Source: Psilocybe azurescens
Taxonomy: Eukaryota; Basidiomycota; Agaricomycetes; Agaricales; Agrocybaceae
Length of the DNA: 64,000 bases
Direction: 5' to 3'
Assembly (NCBI GenBank): GCA_023853785.1
Contig: JAJIRX010000510.1
Coordinates: 372,001-436,000 of the forward strand
The notes beneath the pieces were generated by a model. That model had not been told where the DNA came from. It searched no databases and saw only the letters and a program-made list of their open reading frames with translations. The translations under genes and the position numbers were made by a program. Within the stretch, counting starts at the first letter, position 1, and each line of letters begins with the position of its first letter. Positions 1 to 14,014 of the stretch are shown one piece after another.

Positions 1-892
1 TCTATTCTAATTCTACGAAGATCAAAGGTCTAAGTCAGAATTCATGTCATCTGACGACACATTTTTAAGTTGGCTCTTGACGAGGAAGTTCCGATTACCT
101 TGAGTACTCAAGTGAAAGTGGACAGCATCAGAGGCGTATCACGCCGATGTTGTAAATGTTGTTCTTTCAAGATATTCATTAACGTCACTAACTAGCCATA
201 AATTACGAGTACTCAGCGTTGCCATCGTCGGTCCCTGTTGACCTTCTTTCTAAATTGATATGGCCAGGCAAGGAGCTAGTAACCGGTAGCCTGGGAGTGA
301 GCAAGAGGCTCTTAAAGCATTCCCTTTGTTAACATACGAACCAATTCTTTGTGTAAAAGCTCTATGGGAACCAGAAGCTACACCTTTTGAAAGCCTGCTA
401 CTATACACACGTGTTACTATCTCAAAATCTGACAGACAGTATCGACATATGTGTATTAAATACTTATTGGAAATGCCTTATTTCTGGGGGTCAAATCCAT
501 CGAGACATTCTGAAGGTATCTTCTGCGATATTGTCAATTTCCGAACAACTGATGAGACTACTAAGGACTCTTGATTGATCAATTCTTTGCTTAACCCTGC
601 GTTTCAGCTGACACGTCGGTGGATTTGACGAAATATATCTTATTGGAAGATAATTTCACCAAAATTTAACACAAATGTATTTGTCTGATATTTCTTGGAT
701 TTTTTGGCCATCTTTGAAGGAGGCGCTGGACAGGCGCCAAGAACCGCGAATTGCCGGGACTCCACGTGCCATCATTATGAGCACCTGACTTAACTTGGAC
801 ATCGTCAGAATTGAACAGGACGCGACATTACTGGCGATGCCACCCCAACGCAGATCGTAACGCACAGTCTATGAGTGTGGGTTAAGCTCAAG
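1..892. other. gene-poor flank, nothing recognised
   Basis: Only short open frames under 85 codons are present, without family motifs or a believable exon chain. It runs into the transposase remnant that follows. Confidence 0.5.
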
Positions 893-1264
893 TCAAGTGC
901 CAGTCATTGTTTTTTTCTTAATCCATCCACCGCCGTCATGGACGGACAACTGAGTAAAAAGACCATTACCTAAATTTATGATAGTGCTCATAGGCTTTGC
1001 ATTACAGCTATCTGCAAAATAGTAGACCGCTTTCAAAATTTCGTGTGTGCGCCTTTGTTTGGTACAAACAGCTCTTTTGGTAAAGCGCAGCTGGCGCAAG
1101 CCTTGTTTGCTCGTTTCTCGATGCCCCACAGTGCTTATGAACCGTCGAATGGTTTGGGAAGTGATCCCCATAGCGAGTTCAATATCCTTCGTCCTCATAT
1201 CACGCAGAGACATTGTAAGAACAAGTTTTTTCTGTTCTTCTGAGATATAGCAAAAGTTTCCCAT
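893..1264 (-). mobile_element. truncated transposase N-terminus (HTH) remnant
   Basis: An uninterrupted 123-codon frame begins MGNFCYISEEQKKLVLTMSL and continues with a helix-turn-helix-like stretch (roughly residues 9-45: DIELAMGITSQTIRRFI). This resembles the N-terminal DNA-binding part of Tc1/mariner-like DDE transposases in basidiomycetes. No catalytic DDE/D part follows, and the frame closes soon after a basic segment (about residues 60-75), so it is a fragment. Part of it (1002-1082) is repeated in inverted orientation at 1364-1444. The family call rests on residue pattern only. Confidence 0.5.
1002..1082 (+). repeat. left arm of an 81-bp inverted repeat
   Basis: This arm is the reverse complement of 1364-1444 with a single mismatch (position 1071 against 1375). 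It lies inside the transposase-like frame. The arms are 281 bp apart. Confidence 0.93.
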
Positions 1265-1363
1265 GGCAGAAGAGTCGGACAGTGTTAGATTGAGATATAT
1301 ATTGAACTATAGACAGGCACTATACATAACAGGTGGAAACCCAATCGCACTGTAACGTCATAA

Positions 1364-1444
1364 TACCAAAAGAGGTGTTTGTACCAAACAAAGGCGCACA
1401 CACGAAATTTTGAAAGCGGTCTACTATTTTGCAGATAGCTGTAA
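1364..1444 (-). repeat. right arm of an 81-bp inverted repeat
   Basis: Reverse complement of 1002-1082 with one mismatch. Identity stops abruptly at both ends, so this is a local inverted duplication of transposon sequence rather than a long terminal repeat. Confidence 0.93.
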
Positions 1445-2427
1445 CGAGTACCAACGTAATACAGGATCTTCGCGCGTTGCTCACCGATGCAGCTCCATGC
1501 TTCTTTTTCTATATAGATACAGAGGGTGACCAGGCAGGCGAGAGAATGTTCAAATCTCATAATGTGTATCCACTCTCACATTGGTTGCTTTGTTTTCCAT
1601 AATACGACGTGGCACATATGCTCCAAGCAGAACAAATACCGTGACAGATCATTGTCTTGCATCATCGGATTATTGCTCGAATCCATAATCCGATGTTTAA
1701 AGTAGGAATTTTTTTGTTCTTATTCATATCGATATCGATTCTTGTCGACTCTGAGTATTATTCGTCCAGCCGCCATAACGCAGCCGAGAAGAAGGCAGTA
1801 ACTCAATTATACGGATGTGGGCTGATTAAATCATTCATCTCGAGACTTATTGATGTGCAATGAATTCACAAGAAAATCATGGTCAGATAGATTGTTAACT
1901 GTGATCTATCCATTCTCATCTTCGTTTGGGCGATGGCGAAGATTTGTCTAGACTAATTCTGGACCACCTATAACGACGTATCGACTGGATCAGAGCATCG
2001 TATAGTCAACTGACCTGAAGACATTGACTGAGGCCGCATTGCACTGACAGTTTGATTTGTGCGCGCCATATCACCCTTCAAAGATATGATATGATTCTAA
2101 TCGGATAACACATGTGATATTTGAAGAGCGCGCGCCAGTATGGCTTGAAGGTGAAATAACGATGACGACAAGTCCTGAGTGAACCCAGTAAGTTAAAAAA
2201 TGATGAGACAACGCTTCATAACGGAATAACAGTGAAATGATTGTGTTTTTGTTTGAATGGAGAACTAAAGATGAAAAGACGGCGAGAACAAATGCATGGG
2301 GATATTGGTTGTGAGGATCATGAAGGCTTTGTTGTGAAAGAAGAAAAGGGGGCGAGAGTATGTGTGCAAAATGCAGATTGACATCGAAGAAAATCAGCGA
2401 TCAAAGTGTGTAGAGGAAAGCCATCGA
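1445..2427. other. intergenic, downstream of CDK1
   Basis: No convincing coding sequence. A weak GC-rich inverted similarity around 2058-2135 (GCGCGCC beside TTCAAA) was seen but is too imperfect to name. The last part should carry the 3' untranslated region of CDK1. Confidence 0.4.
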
Positions 2428-4208
<1,781 letters not shown>

Positions 4209-4964
4209 TTGTTGCAGAGGTTAGAGGCGATATCGATGAATTGTGCAGCTGAAAGCAGTTGCTTGGGCAGAAGATAGAGGTACAAAGACAAGATTGGAAT
4301 GCTGCTAAGGGACCTAAAGAGCACGATGAGCACGGGGTATCTGGTGAGGTGGGATGGGGATCAGTGGCAGTGAGCGTGCAACCGGATATGCCCTGAACGC
4401 ACTGGGTTATGGGCGGCGTATCTTCAGGGGCAAGTAACTGGTGAAAGACGGAGAAAGTATCAAGGTGGAAGGCGCTAAACGCCGAAAGGTGAACGATGAG
4501 GGAGGAATGCGAAAGACAAAACAAATTGCTTTCTTTACAGCTCGGAAATTCTACTCTTTTAGGGCTCATTATAGCACAGCCACACCAATTTCCGCGCTCC
4601 CGAATTTCATCCAAGTTGTCAAACATGTATGAATACAATAGAATCCACAGGAATGATGAATTTCGTACGACTTAGTTACCTGAATAACTTTTGACTTGCA
4701 GTCCCTGGCATTAAGATGGAAACTAATATTGTATATAGGCCCTTTGAAAGATCCATACGCTTTTCACTCACACATCATTTCACCCTCCACAAGTTTTTTC
4801 TCATGCCGGTTCAAAAATGGAGCCAGAGCCAACGAGGAGCACTATGCATCTTTCGGCAATCGAAAGTGACAGGAGTCGGAAAAACAAAAGCAAAAGTTGA
4901 AAGCCGAGGCATGTGCCAGTGTGATCTGTAGGAAGATAATATACACATTGTGTAATGAAGTAAC
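4209..4964. other. intergenic between CDK1 and the sugar transporter
   Basis: Holds the promoter and leader of CDK1 and the 3' end of the transporter. Open frames here overlap one another on both strands and carry no motif. Confidence 0.5.
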
Positions 4965-7100
4965 TCAAATATTTTCAGGGGTACCCGGCTCCTTCTCTGT
5001 TGCCTTCACCAGCATCTTAATGCGGTCTTGATCAGCGTCAATAAATCGTTGAGGGCGCTTGACTTGAGTAGCCTCCTTGTTACGAAAAACAAAGATCATC
5101 GACTTATTGTCCCGGTAGAGTTTATCGATGTCTTCCAGTTGACGATTCGATGTTTCCGGATACATGAGCCAGACAAGCTAGAAGAGAATTGAGTTTCTTG
5201 ACATCAAAACAGATAACTTACGGCGACGACGTACTGGCACAAAAATAGCATTGAATACCACCCAAATGAGATAGAAACGCCAACCTATGTTGGCAATGCC
5301 AGAGGGCGTAATTTGTACTACAATGTAATTGGAAATCCTGCATTTTCATTGTCAAGGATAGTACCTGCGCCGAAAGTGGTAAGGTTAAAATACCAATTAG
5401 ATGCAGTCCCCACCGCAGCCCCCTTCGTTCGCATGGCCGAGCTATTAATCTCCGTCGGATATAACCATGGCACTCCCTGAATTGCAAGCAAAACAAACAT
5501 CAGTACTTTCGTAACGAAGAAGAGGCATGTCGTACCTGCCAGCATATTCCGAAAAATACATAATAAAGGAAGAAAAACGCTGTGGCTCCGGCTCCAAATT
5601 TGGTGCCGTTTGTAGGATCATTAGCTTGAGACAGAAGAGCCGAAATGAAGATGTAGCACACGCATTGACCGGCTGCCCCCACATCATTAATTTCCTTCGA
5701 CCGGCTCTCTCTATTAAAAGCAGCCCAGCAAAGGAGAAGATGAGGTATGACACAGAGTTGCAGGCGGCTAGTAGTCGTGATAGGTTGTTTGACAGTCCCA
5801 CAGAGTTCTGAAGGACAAGAGGGAGGCTGCACGTCGAAATTCAATCATGAAGCCTACGCGAAGAGTATGAAAGGAGACTGACTAGTAGCTTGTGACATTG
5901 ATGCCTACCAGCTGCTGCATCCATTGTGTTCCTGTTGTGTAGAACGACTTCACCATGAGCATATAAATACGGCTGAATAATTTATCCATACCTCCTCCAA
6001 GGATCAGTCTTTGAATCATTCCAGTATTGCCCGTCTTTCCTTTGAGGATATCTCGCCAACTTGGAGAAGTTTCCTTTTCAATACGAACGGCTTCTAGAAT
6101 CGTTTCAGTTTGATTTATGATTTGTTCATCTTTCGCTGTTGCATGTGGTCCTTCCAGAGCCACTAAAACTTTAACACCTTCGTCATGGTGTCCATGTGCT
6201 AGAAGCCACCGAGGGCTTTCAGGAAGCCACGGTATAGTCGAAAACAAAACGATAGAGAAGACCAGCTGGAAAGCGATAGGAAATCTCCAGGCGATGCTAC
6301 CATGCGTAAAACTGAAACCATATGTCATCCAGTTGCTCAAAGAAAACCCAGCTATGTTCATGCTGCATAATGTGATGAGTTGAAAATTTTACAACCAGCA
6401 GTGTCTGATACGCACATCATTTCAAAGACCACTAGCTTACCTCTCCAGCTAGGTTTAGAGGTCTCACTTTGCCACACAGGGGCAGTGGCAGTGTTTATCC
6501 TTCATATAAATGATTGTACATTAGCCTGTTGTCGTCAAGAAAAACCGGATGAACGGCATACCCATTACCAACACCTTCACAAACCGGTCAGATTATTCTG
6601 GTATTATCAAGATCAAATTCAAGAAGACTTACCTGTTATCAAACGCGCAACGATCATTTGAGTCACGGTGAATGAACATGTTTGGAGTATCGCTCCTATT
6701 GACATGATTGCCACCCCAATCATAAAGGTTTTCTTCCGGCCGAGCCTCTCACCAAATGCGAAAGTTGATACGGCGCCAAAAAACTTTAGAAGTGAGGATA
6801 TGATTCAGTCCCTTCGTCAATCAATATAATGTACCCACCACCCAATGTCATACAACGAAACAATGGTTCCTTGCAGAGTTGGGCTCGGATTTCCCATCGT
6901 CTTCAGAAAATCTTGAGTAACTATTATTCCTCCAAAGACACCCTGATCGTAACCTAAACAAATTCTCGATCAGATCTGAAGTATATACATCAATTTTGCT
7001 GCTCACCGAAGAGCGTCATGGCTGTCGTACACGCCACTGTTACCCATATGTTGAGCTTTGTGCCCGTCAGTCCTAGATACGGATGACCTTTGCTAGACAT
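4965..7100 (-). CDS. MFS sugar (hexose) transporter, frame broken once
   Basis: A proton-coupled sugar porter of the plasma membrane, 12 membrane spans expected. Ten exons (7007-7100, 6835-6953, 6633-6783, 6562-6574, 6416-6499, 5883-6362, 5536-5826, 5365-5476, 5235-5317, 4965-5177) give about 546 residues. Family signatures in order: GYDQGVFGG in TM1, GERLGRKK, VGNGINTATAPVWQSE, PESPRWLLAHG, QQLVGINVTSYY, ERAGRRK, GVPWLYPTEI and YPETSNRQLEDID. The frame is lost after RRKLMMWG: a run of five C at 5676-5680 (five G on the coding strand) must be six to continue into AAGQCVCYIFISALLS. Exon 4 is only 13 nt. The model reads DIGWWFFGA where relatives often have DIGCFFGA. Substrate is not predictable. 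Confidence 0.9.
6562..6574 (-). other. 13-nt microexon of the sugar transporter
   Basis: Thirteen coding bases with CTTCAC-side acceptor (GAAG) and GTATGC donor. They encode the Val-Gly-Asn of the conserved VGNGINTATAPVWQ loop and are needed to keep phase between exons 3 and 5. Confidence 0.85.
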
Positions 7101-8042
7101 GGTTGAGACGCCAGCGAGATCCATAGTACCAAGAAGCGATGAGAACTAGTGAAGAAATCAGATGAGTATTTATATGCATCCAGCGTTGCTCTTGTGCTCC
7201 AATCTCGTGTACGGGTAGGACCGTTGTGACGTAGAGCCCATCTATACAAATGCTGGTCTATTTTCACTCTATTGCACATTAAACCGAGAGTCAGGTTGAG
7301 TTTTCGTTCAAGAAAGATTGATTTTACCCACATACTGCAGAGAAGCTCATATTTTGACTGCGAGAAAGAGCAGATTCACATCTAAAAACTGTATTCAGCT
7401 GTCGCTTGACAAGTAGTTTAACTGAAAAGTTGAAGATGAGAAGAATCAAGATGATCTGTGAGAAATAGGTCGCGAATCCTTAGCGTTAATGCTCGGATAG
7501 CCGGTCCGTTATAGCCGGGCCACCTGGTGACACGATCAGGACGTCGATGCCTGGCAGTGGCAGTGGAAGCACCATCTAATGATACAAAGGACAAGATCGG
7601 CGCATACAAAGCCCCGAATCTATGCACCAATTCTTCAGGCCAACAAACAAAAGGCGTGCTTTGTCAATCAAAGAAAAAGAATGGCAAATTTCTCATTATA
7701 TATCGTGATGAATTTCCAACATGCATTATGAAGACCTGCGAAGGCGCGATTTCGTGAGTGTACCGAATAAATAAACCTTGGAAGAAGAAAAAAAAGACAG
7801 AACAAATAGAAAGCCTACGTAAGAAAAAATATGGACAACAAGAAAAGGAGTAAGAGAAGATTTGATATGACAAAGGTCGTCGCCGAGGAGAGAATAAAAA
7901 GGAGAGACATTAGAGCGAGAGCCGTGGGGAGTTAGAGGTAGGTATACGATTCATGTGATTGGTGTGAAAGCGACGCGAAAATTCCAAAGAGGGAGAAAAG
8001 ACGGACAGACTGGCGAAGTTGTGTAGATAATGATGAGAAAAA
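7101..8042. other. intergenic between transporter and KIN1
   Basis: Upstream region of the transporter and 3' end of KIN1. No coding frame with a recognisable motif. The 7780-7920 stretch is purine-rich on the + strand. Confidence 0.5.
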
Positions 8043-11000
8043 TTATAGTTTGAGTTCAGTCAGGACCCGCCTGGCCAGCATTTGATATTGCCAACCATCT
8101 CCACCCGCCCGTCGGAACTGGATGCCATGTAGTGGTAGCCATGGTACCTGGATTCAATTCAGTAAGCCATGATGTTTGGAGGAAAAAGTACCGTAGCATT
8201 ACCTTTACGATGTTGATCTCGAAGCGGACACTCAAGCTATTGTTACCCATACTTTCGAAGAGTTCGCGGTCGATTTCTCCGGTTGGCATCGGGCTAGGAC
8301 TGCGCTGTGGTGACGTGGGCCGGCCAATGTAGTCTCGCGGAATTGGGGGAAGGACCTTGCCTTTGTCCTTGTTGGAGACCGCGGGGAGTGCGATCGAGGA
8401 GGATTTGTCGAATTATCGGCATTTGGTGACGTTTGAGAGACCCCATTAGTCTGAGGTTGTGCATCGGCTGGTGCGACAACTGTGTGGTTCGACGAGACAT
8501 TGAAGAAAGACGAAGACCCACTGCTAGGTGTTGTCATCAGCGTTGCCCCAGAAGGCCGACTGGCTGACTCTTTTCCTTCTCCTTGTCATGATCTTTGCTC
8601 TCGGTCTGTTCACGATCCTTGCCTTTGTCACGCTTCATCCCAAATGAAAGTTTGGAGACCTTTCTAGCAATGGATGGCCGGCTATTCACGGGAGTCGATG
8701 GCGAGGTTTCGGATGTGGAAGATGACTGTTGGTGGTGTGGGTTACCTCGGATTGTTGATGTCTCGACTGAAGAAAGATCAATAGAGGGTAGATGTATGCA
8801 CTCGAAGCCGCCCTTGATTTCCCGGTATTGAACTTGCATCCTGTCGAGAACGCGTCGAATATCCGCCTTAATTACTGCAGGTGGTTTCGTAGATGTAGTA
8901 GCCACACTGATTAAAATATTATATGAATAAATCCGTTTGAAATCTCTTTTGGAACAAACAATTCGCACCTAAACAATCCCTTCAAGAAGACGGGCTTGAA
9001 GTCCTTCTCAGTCGTATGCCTTTCATCCTCCTCTCTAAACGTCTCTTCGCCACCCTCTTCGCCAAGATTATCACCTGCCTGCTGGTTCTCCTGTGCCTCT
9101 TCCTCTTCACGTTTTTCTGCCATGTCTTTCTCAGGGTCATTCTTCGAGAACAGGCGTTCAGTTATAGGTCTCGGGGTCGAGCTTCCATAGCCAGTTGAAG
9201 GGCGCCGATGACGACCGATCGTTCCTCCGGAAGCACTGTTGATAAGAGCTGCTCCTGTGCTGCTTCTCCTCTCGTGACGATTAGCCCTTCCTTGAGGATC
9301 GAGGATGGTTGCCGCACGCCTGTGGACATTGCCAATAGGCTGGCTTATGCTCGCAGAAAGAGTTCGAGTAGCCGAAGGTGTCGTAGGAGTTGCTGCAGTA
9401 TCTTCTTCGGCAACTTCTGTAGGCTGTGATGTTTTCTCGTCGGCTGCACCAGTGCCAGCCGGTTTGGAGTCACCCGAAGGCCTTGGCGACGTCGAAACCC
9501 CACTAAGTATCGTCCCTCTTTTTCCAGATACAGTCCCATGCCGCTTGTTTTCATCTCCGCGCGAACCAACCAATAAACTGCCAAATTTGCGAACAAGTGT
9601 TGCACCAGAAGAGAAGGAAGACGCAGAATGGTCATGCTTCTCTGGGTTCTCCTCCAGTTTCTCCGCAAACGTTGTGATCTCAGGCCCAGCAGTTTTTGGT
9701 AGCTCGGGTAGGCGACTGACGCCTTGTTCATCAGCGCTTGCGCTCGCTGTCACTGATCCACCTCCCCCTCCGAACATTCCAGCCCATCCACGACCAAGGT
9801 TCGTCGGTCGCTGACTCAAACTATGACTTCTATGATGTGTGCTAGGTGGCGGTGCGCGTGGCAAATTGCGTTTAGGTCCTAATGAAGCCTGGTCGATCTC
9901 GATGTGTTGCCTCTGTTGTGCAGACGGCGAAGGCGGCGGCAAACCGAGATCTCGAGCACGAGGTTGAGCGAACGACGGCGATGTGGGCGACGGCGCAGCC
10001 GTGTTGTCGTACGACATACCAGAGTAGTGTGAGGTTTCTGGTGCTGGAAGTCTCGGCAACGGGATGGTGTAATCTGCTTTAGCCTTGGTCGAAGGAAGAG
10101 GATCCTTCTTGGCTACAGCGGGTGCCGTGAAGTGTGGTTGATTGGTTGCCAGGTATTGCTGTTGGCGCATCGCGTTTTCGTCTACCGGAGTGGTCATATT
10201 GAGGGCAGCCTGGTTGGCAGCATCGCCTGAGATAGATAGCTGCGAGCTTGCGAATTGGCCAGGTCCATACACACGATCCCGCTCCAACTTCTCGCGGGCA
10301 AGGTAGTACATCGATATCAACGGGTGGAAGCCTTTTGTAGGGTCCATCGGTTCACGGTTGGAATCTGCAAATGAAGGATGAGCGAGATGATGCTGAGAAT
10401 TGGGTGGTGAATGACTCTGTGGACTCCCTGGGGGTGACGACGCTGGTGAGAACAGCTTCCGTCTGTAATAATCAAATCCTGAAAATCGGCGCGACTTCTT
10501 CGGCGCAATCGATTCGTTCTTGCCGCTGGTGCTGTCGAAAGAGATGGCGAGGCTGGAGTTAGAGACCGATTCCCCCAGCGGCTGCCGTTATTGCCGCCGT
10601 TACCGTTCAAGTTGCCCATGCTTCTCTTGCGTTCCCAGTATTGGACTGCCCGGGTGTACGAGTCGGATTCGAGAATGTGAATGAGTTTGCGTTCGATTTC
10701 GTCTTCTGTGCCAAATTCAAAGCCTGTCATGCCCTTGATTACTTGTCGATCCAACTCGTCGGCGCGAAGAGGTTCACGATGCACCATATGGATAGCAGGA
10801 GGACCCGTGAAGCCCCGGATCATCCAAGGGTGGCTCATAACTTCTGCAAGAGAAGCACGGTTGGCGGGATTTGTGACTAACATCCGTGACAGAAGATGTT
10901 TACACTCTACAACATTATAGTGAGCAGCTTACGAAACAAAAAGAGAATTAGAAGTTACCGGAACTCAACCAGACCGGATATTCCACCAAACCGCGCTTGA

Positions 11001-12258
11001 TCTTTGCATGCAGAGCTGGCATACTTTGATCGTCGAAAGGTACTTTACCACAAACCAAAACATAGAGAACGACACCGAAACTCCAAACATCAACCTCGGG
11101 ACCAGTATACACCCGCGCGTTGAGCAGCTCAGGGGCTGCAAAATATAGCGACCCACAGAAAGTGGATAGATGATCCAAGGGGTCAAACAAGTTCGACAGT
11201 CCAAAGTCGATGATTTTGATGTTGCCCGTCTGGGAAATAAGAATATTTTCGATTTTGAGGTCTAAACATAGTTCCCGACAACGTCAGAAAATTAGAGTTG
11301 CGTTTAATCTCGGTGAATTCAACGTTACCTCGATGGACCACGCTATTAAGATGGCAGTATTCCAATGCGCTTCCGATTTGTCGTGCGAATTTTCTAGCGA
11401 CACGTTCGCGCAGACGACCATGGCTGATAATGTAATCCAACATCTGGCCGCCGTTCACGTATTCGAACACCATATAATAATGGTGCTGATGGATGATCAT
11501 CTCCCGCATACCACAAATATAGGGGTGATAAAGGAGCATGGAAAGTGCTGCTTCGCGAAGAGTCCTAATCTCCTTCGATGCGTCCCTCGAAGCCTGTCGC
11601 GCGGCCGAGTCGTTGTTCGTACTGGACCCATTTGTCTGAGGTGGTGGATTAGGGTACACACGGGGCAAGATTTTTACGGCAAGCTGTAGTCGGAGTCAAT
11701 AATTGAAACTTTAGAGAAGACAGACTGAAGGATAATACAAACCTTCTCTCCTGTGATGTTATGGGTAGCGAGTTTGACTTTGCCCATACTGCCTGCGCCG
11801 AGTGTTTTACTGAGCGTATAGTCGCCCAGGATCCTATTAGAACGACTTGATCTCCCTGTCGTGCTACTATGGTCGTCCCTGTGTCTTCTCCTTTCCTTAT
11901 TTTCGTCACCCGCGGGCTGAGACCGGTCCCTTGTCTCCGACGAACCTGACACGCCATCGCGGTTGCTAGCTGGCGCTGGAGGAGTGAGGGTATAAGCTTG
12001 CGGGGGCATAGATACAGGTCTCGCTCTATGAGAGTTCGAGGGAGCTCCTCGTGGAAGTGGTGCTGGACTGACGGTGGTGTTGTGTGTGGGGGTTGATGGG
12101 TGTGTTGGCTGCTGGTAGTTCTGTGACGACTGGCCTATGGCCATATCGAACTCGTGCCCACCGATCATGCCTCCATGAGACGGCGATGGCTGACCAGCAA
12201 CAGCATCCTCCGGCACCTGGTTGAGCTGCGGGGCAAGTGCTGTCGGGTAGCTTGTCAT
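8043..12258 (-). CDS. KIN1: KIN1/MARK (PAR-1) family polarity kinase
   Basis: A CAMK-group Ser/Thr kinase controlling cell polarity, growth at the cortex and septation in fungi. Exons: 11743-12258, 11329-11683, 10959-11261, 8969-10906, 8203-8906 and 8043-8147. A Pro/Ser-rich leader precedes [18 protein letters not shown]; then [22 protein letters not shown], the activation loop [15 protein letters not shown] (Thr is the usual activating site) and HPWM. A long low-complexity middle ends in a KA1 domain: [16 protein letters not shown], then [12 protein letters not shown] and TELKL. The start is the first ATG in frame ([11 protein letters not shown]); a further 5' exon is possible. Three one-base losses must be repaired: at five C 10572-10576, four T 8571-8574 and around 8411-8414. 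Confidence 0.93.
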
Positions 12259-12745
12259 ATCTTTTGGTGGGGAGCGGTGAACTGTATTATAGTGGGGCCC
12301 GTGCACTGCAGAGATAGTTACACGGATCGCAGAAAGGATAGACGGGCGCTGTTGCTGGAAGCCGGAGAAAGAAGGGAACAGTCGAGCAGAGTCGTTTCAA
12401 AGTCAATGACAAGATCCAAAAGCCGCTTCTCCATACTGTGTGGGATTATTCTTCTCGGACCCAGCGGGCGGCCTGCCTCCTAATTCGTCACAACCGGGCT
12501 CACTTGCATCAAATTCACTTTGCTCTTATTTCAAAACAGACAACACACACACTATAACAGTACCTTGCAAGTTGAAAGCCACAGCATCTATGTCCTTGTA
12601 TTTATATCTACCCCAGGCCAGGCCAGTGATTCGGAGTATCTATCGGTCAAGCCCGGCCAATTGATCTCACCTCGCCGTCTCCAACCTGGCAAGCATAAAC
12701 ATACCCCTTATAGCTTTATATCTTGTTTCGAACAGCGAGAAATAG
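12259..12745. other. intergenic between KIN1 and SPC1
   Basis: Leader of KIN1. A short open frame from an ATG near 12433 on the minus strand could belong to an upstream exon or uORF of KIN1, but no splice chain to the kinase exon was found. Confidence 0.4.
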
Positions 12746-13281
12746 TTATAGGAAGGAAGGTATAGTACACGAATACACCGGTATGCATATGGGTAAATCA
12801 TTCTTTTTCGCATCTTTGACAGGTAACCACTTGACAGGATATCGGTTGAAGATAGCCCAAGGAGGAAGAACGAGCTAATGTACCTCATCAATACGTGTCC
12901 TTAATAAAGAATTGTGTTTACTTACCAGTGTGAGTGTCAAGGTGGCGAGAGCCATGATGGCAAAGGTTATGCGGATGTCTTGTACGACGAATCCAATGAT
13001 AAATGCAAGGACCTAAAACATTGGTAAAATCAATACATGCTGCCGAGCAAGGCAGACATTGAACAGCATTCAGGACGCCCGCCTGTATGGCAGCCCGATT
13101 ATGGTACAAAGGAGGACAATATCACTCACACCAGACCCCGCCAATGTCACCTTGCTTATTAGGTCAACCAAGTTCTGGCCTGCGAAATCCTGAAACCCAG
13201 CATTAATCGAGCCTTACACTGTATCCCACCACGGCAGCTCACAATTTTTCCTTCCAAATATTCGTTTAGAACGTTGCTCAT
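12746..13281 (-). CDS. SPC1: signal peptidase complex subunit SPC1
   Basis: Small accessory subunit of the ER signal peptidase (yeast Spc1, human SPCS1/SPC12), which helps the complex choose signal peptides over membrane segments. Four exons (13243-13281, 13130-13189, 12926-13012, 12746-12874) join cleanly to 104 residues. It begins MSNVLNEYLEGKIDFAGQNL, followed by the first membrane span (VLAFIIGFVVQDIRITF), a short loop and a second span (LATLTLTLLVLPPWAIF), then the conserved NRYPVKWLP. Length and hairpin topology match the family (yeast Spc1 94 residues). Intact. Confidence 0.9.
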
Positions 13282-14014
13282 CACTGAAATAGTGGATAGA
13301 TGTCGGTATTGAACGAGTATGTACTGCGTGTGATACAGGCTCTTGTCAGAGAGGTTTGGCTGGCTTTTTTGATACGCGCGTAAAAGCAACTGCAGTGGCG
13401 AAAGATATAATGGGTCGAAGTTCTAGAGATGATTCCGTGAAGTTCGTGGCAAGAGGCAAAACCAAGTTGCACTAGACCGTGATCTCATTAACGTGTCCCG
13501 GTCACGTGGGTAGACAGCCACAGACTCTCGCACTTGCCACTGACAGACTGAGATTCACGTCAAATTTGCGTCAAATAACCCACTGTTTGATGGACAGAGT
13601 TTGGAAAAGCATGGCATTAAGCACTAAGTAGTAATTTATTAGCAAAATAAAATCACAGCACGACAGCGTGGCAATACTCTGTGACGAAACAATTCTTAGA
13701 AAACAATCATCTCCATAGCTCGAGCAACAGGAACCGACCAAAGTGCACCACGATATCCAAAACGCAACAAGAACGTGAAGATCGTCGTCGCGAGCACGCA
13801 CAGCTGGATATCAACGTGATACGTTTATCAATAAAGAATGTGTACTTATTCATACGTATAAAGGATGTAATATACCTATTTGAAAGAAAGCAATGTGAAT
13901 ATAACAGCAAAAGACGTAACTGGGAAATCAGATTGGGGATTTGTTGGAAATAATTAAAGAGAAACAGAAAGTAAAACGTTAAAGATCATTAATTGCAAAG
14001 GCATATTCCAGCGC
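13282..14014. other. intergenic between SPC1 and the SRA gene
   Basis: AT-rich from about 13800, no recognisable coding sequence on either strand. Confidence 0.5.

Noticed and set aside
2050..2165. possible inverted-repeat element downstream of CDK1
   Set aside because: The GCGCGCC/TTCAAA blocks pair only with many mismatches and gaps.
5676..5680. programmed ribosomal frameshift or recoding in the transporter
   Set aside because: The same five-G break recurs in four other unrelated genes with no shared slippery heptamer, so a sequence error is simpler.
9305..9814. 169-codon + frame opposite KIN1
   Set aside because: Shadow of the low-complexity Pro/Ser-rich middle of KIN1 on the other strand.
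10560..10620. a short intron to explain the KIN1 frame change
   Set aside because: The only GT..AG pair that fits is about 24-30 bases, below a workable intron, and it would delete residues that read well in the repaired frame.
12310..12435. upstream coding exon of KIN1 (MEKRLLDLVIDF..)
   Set aside because: The frame stops before the kinase exon and no intron of reasonable length links them; kept only as a possible uORF.
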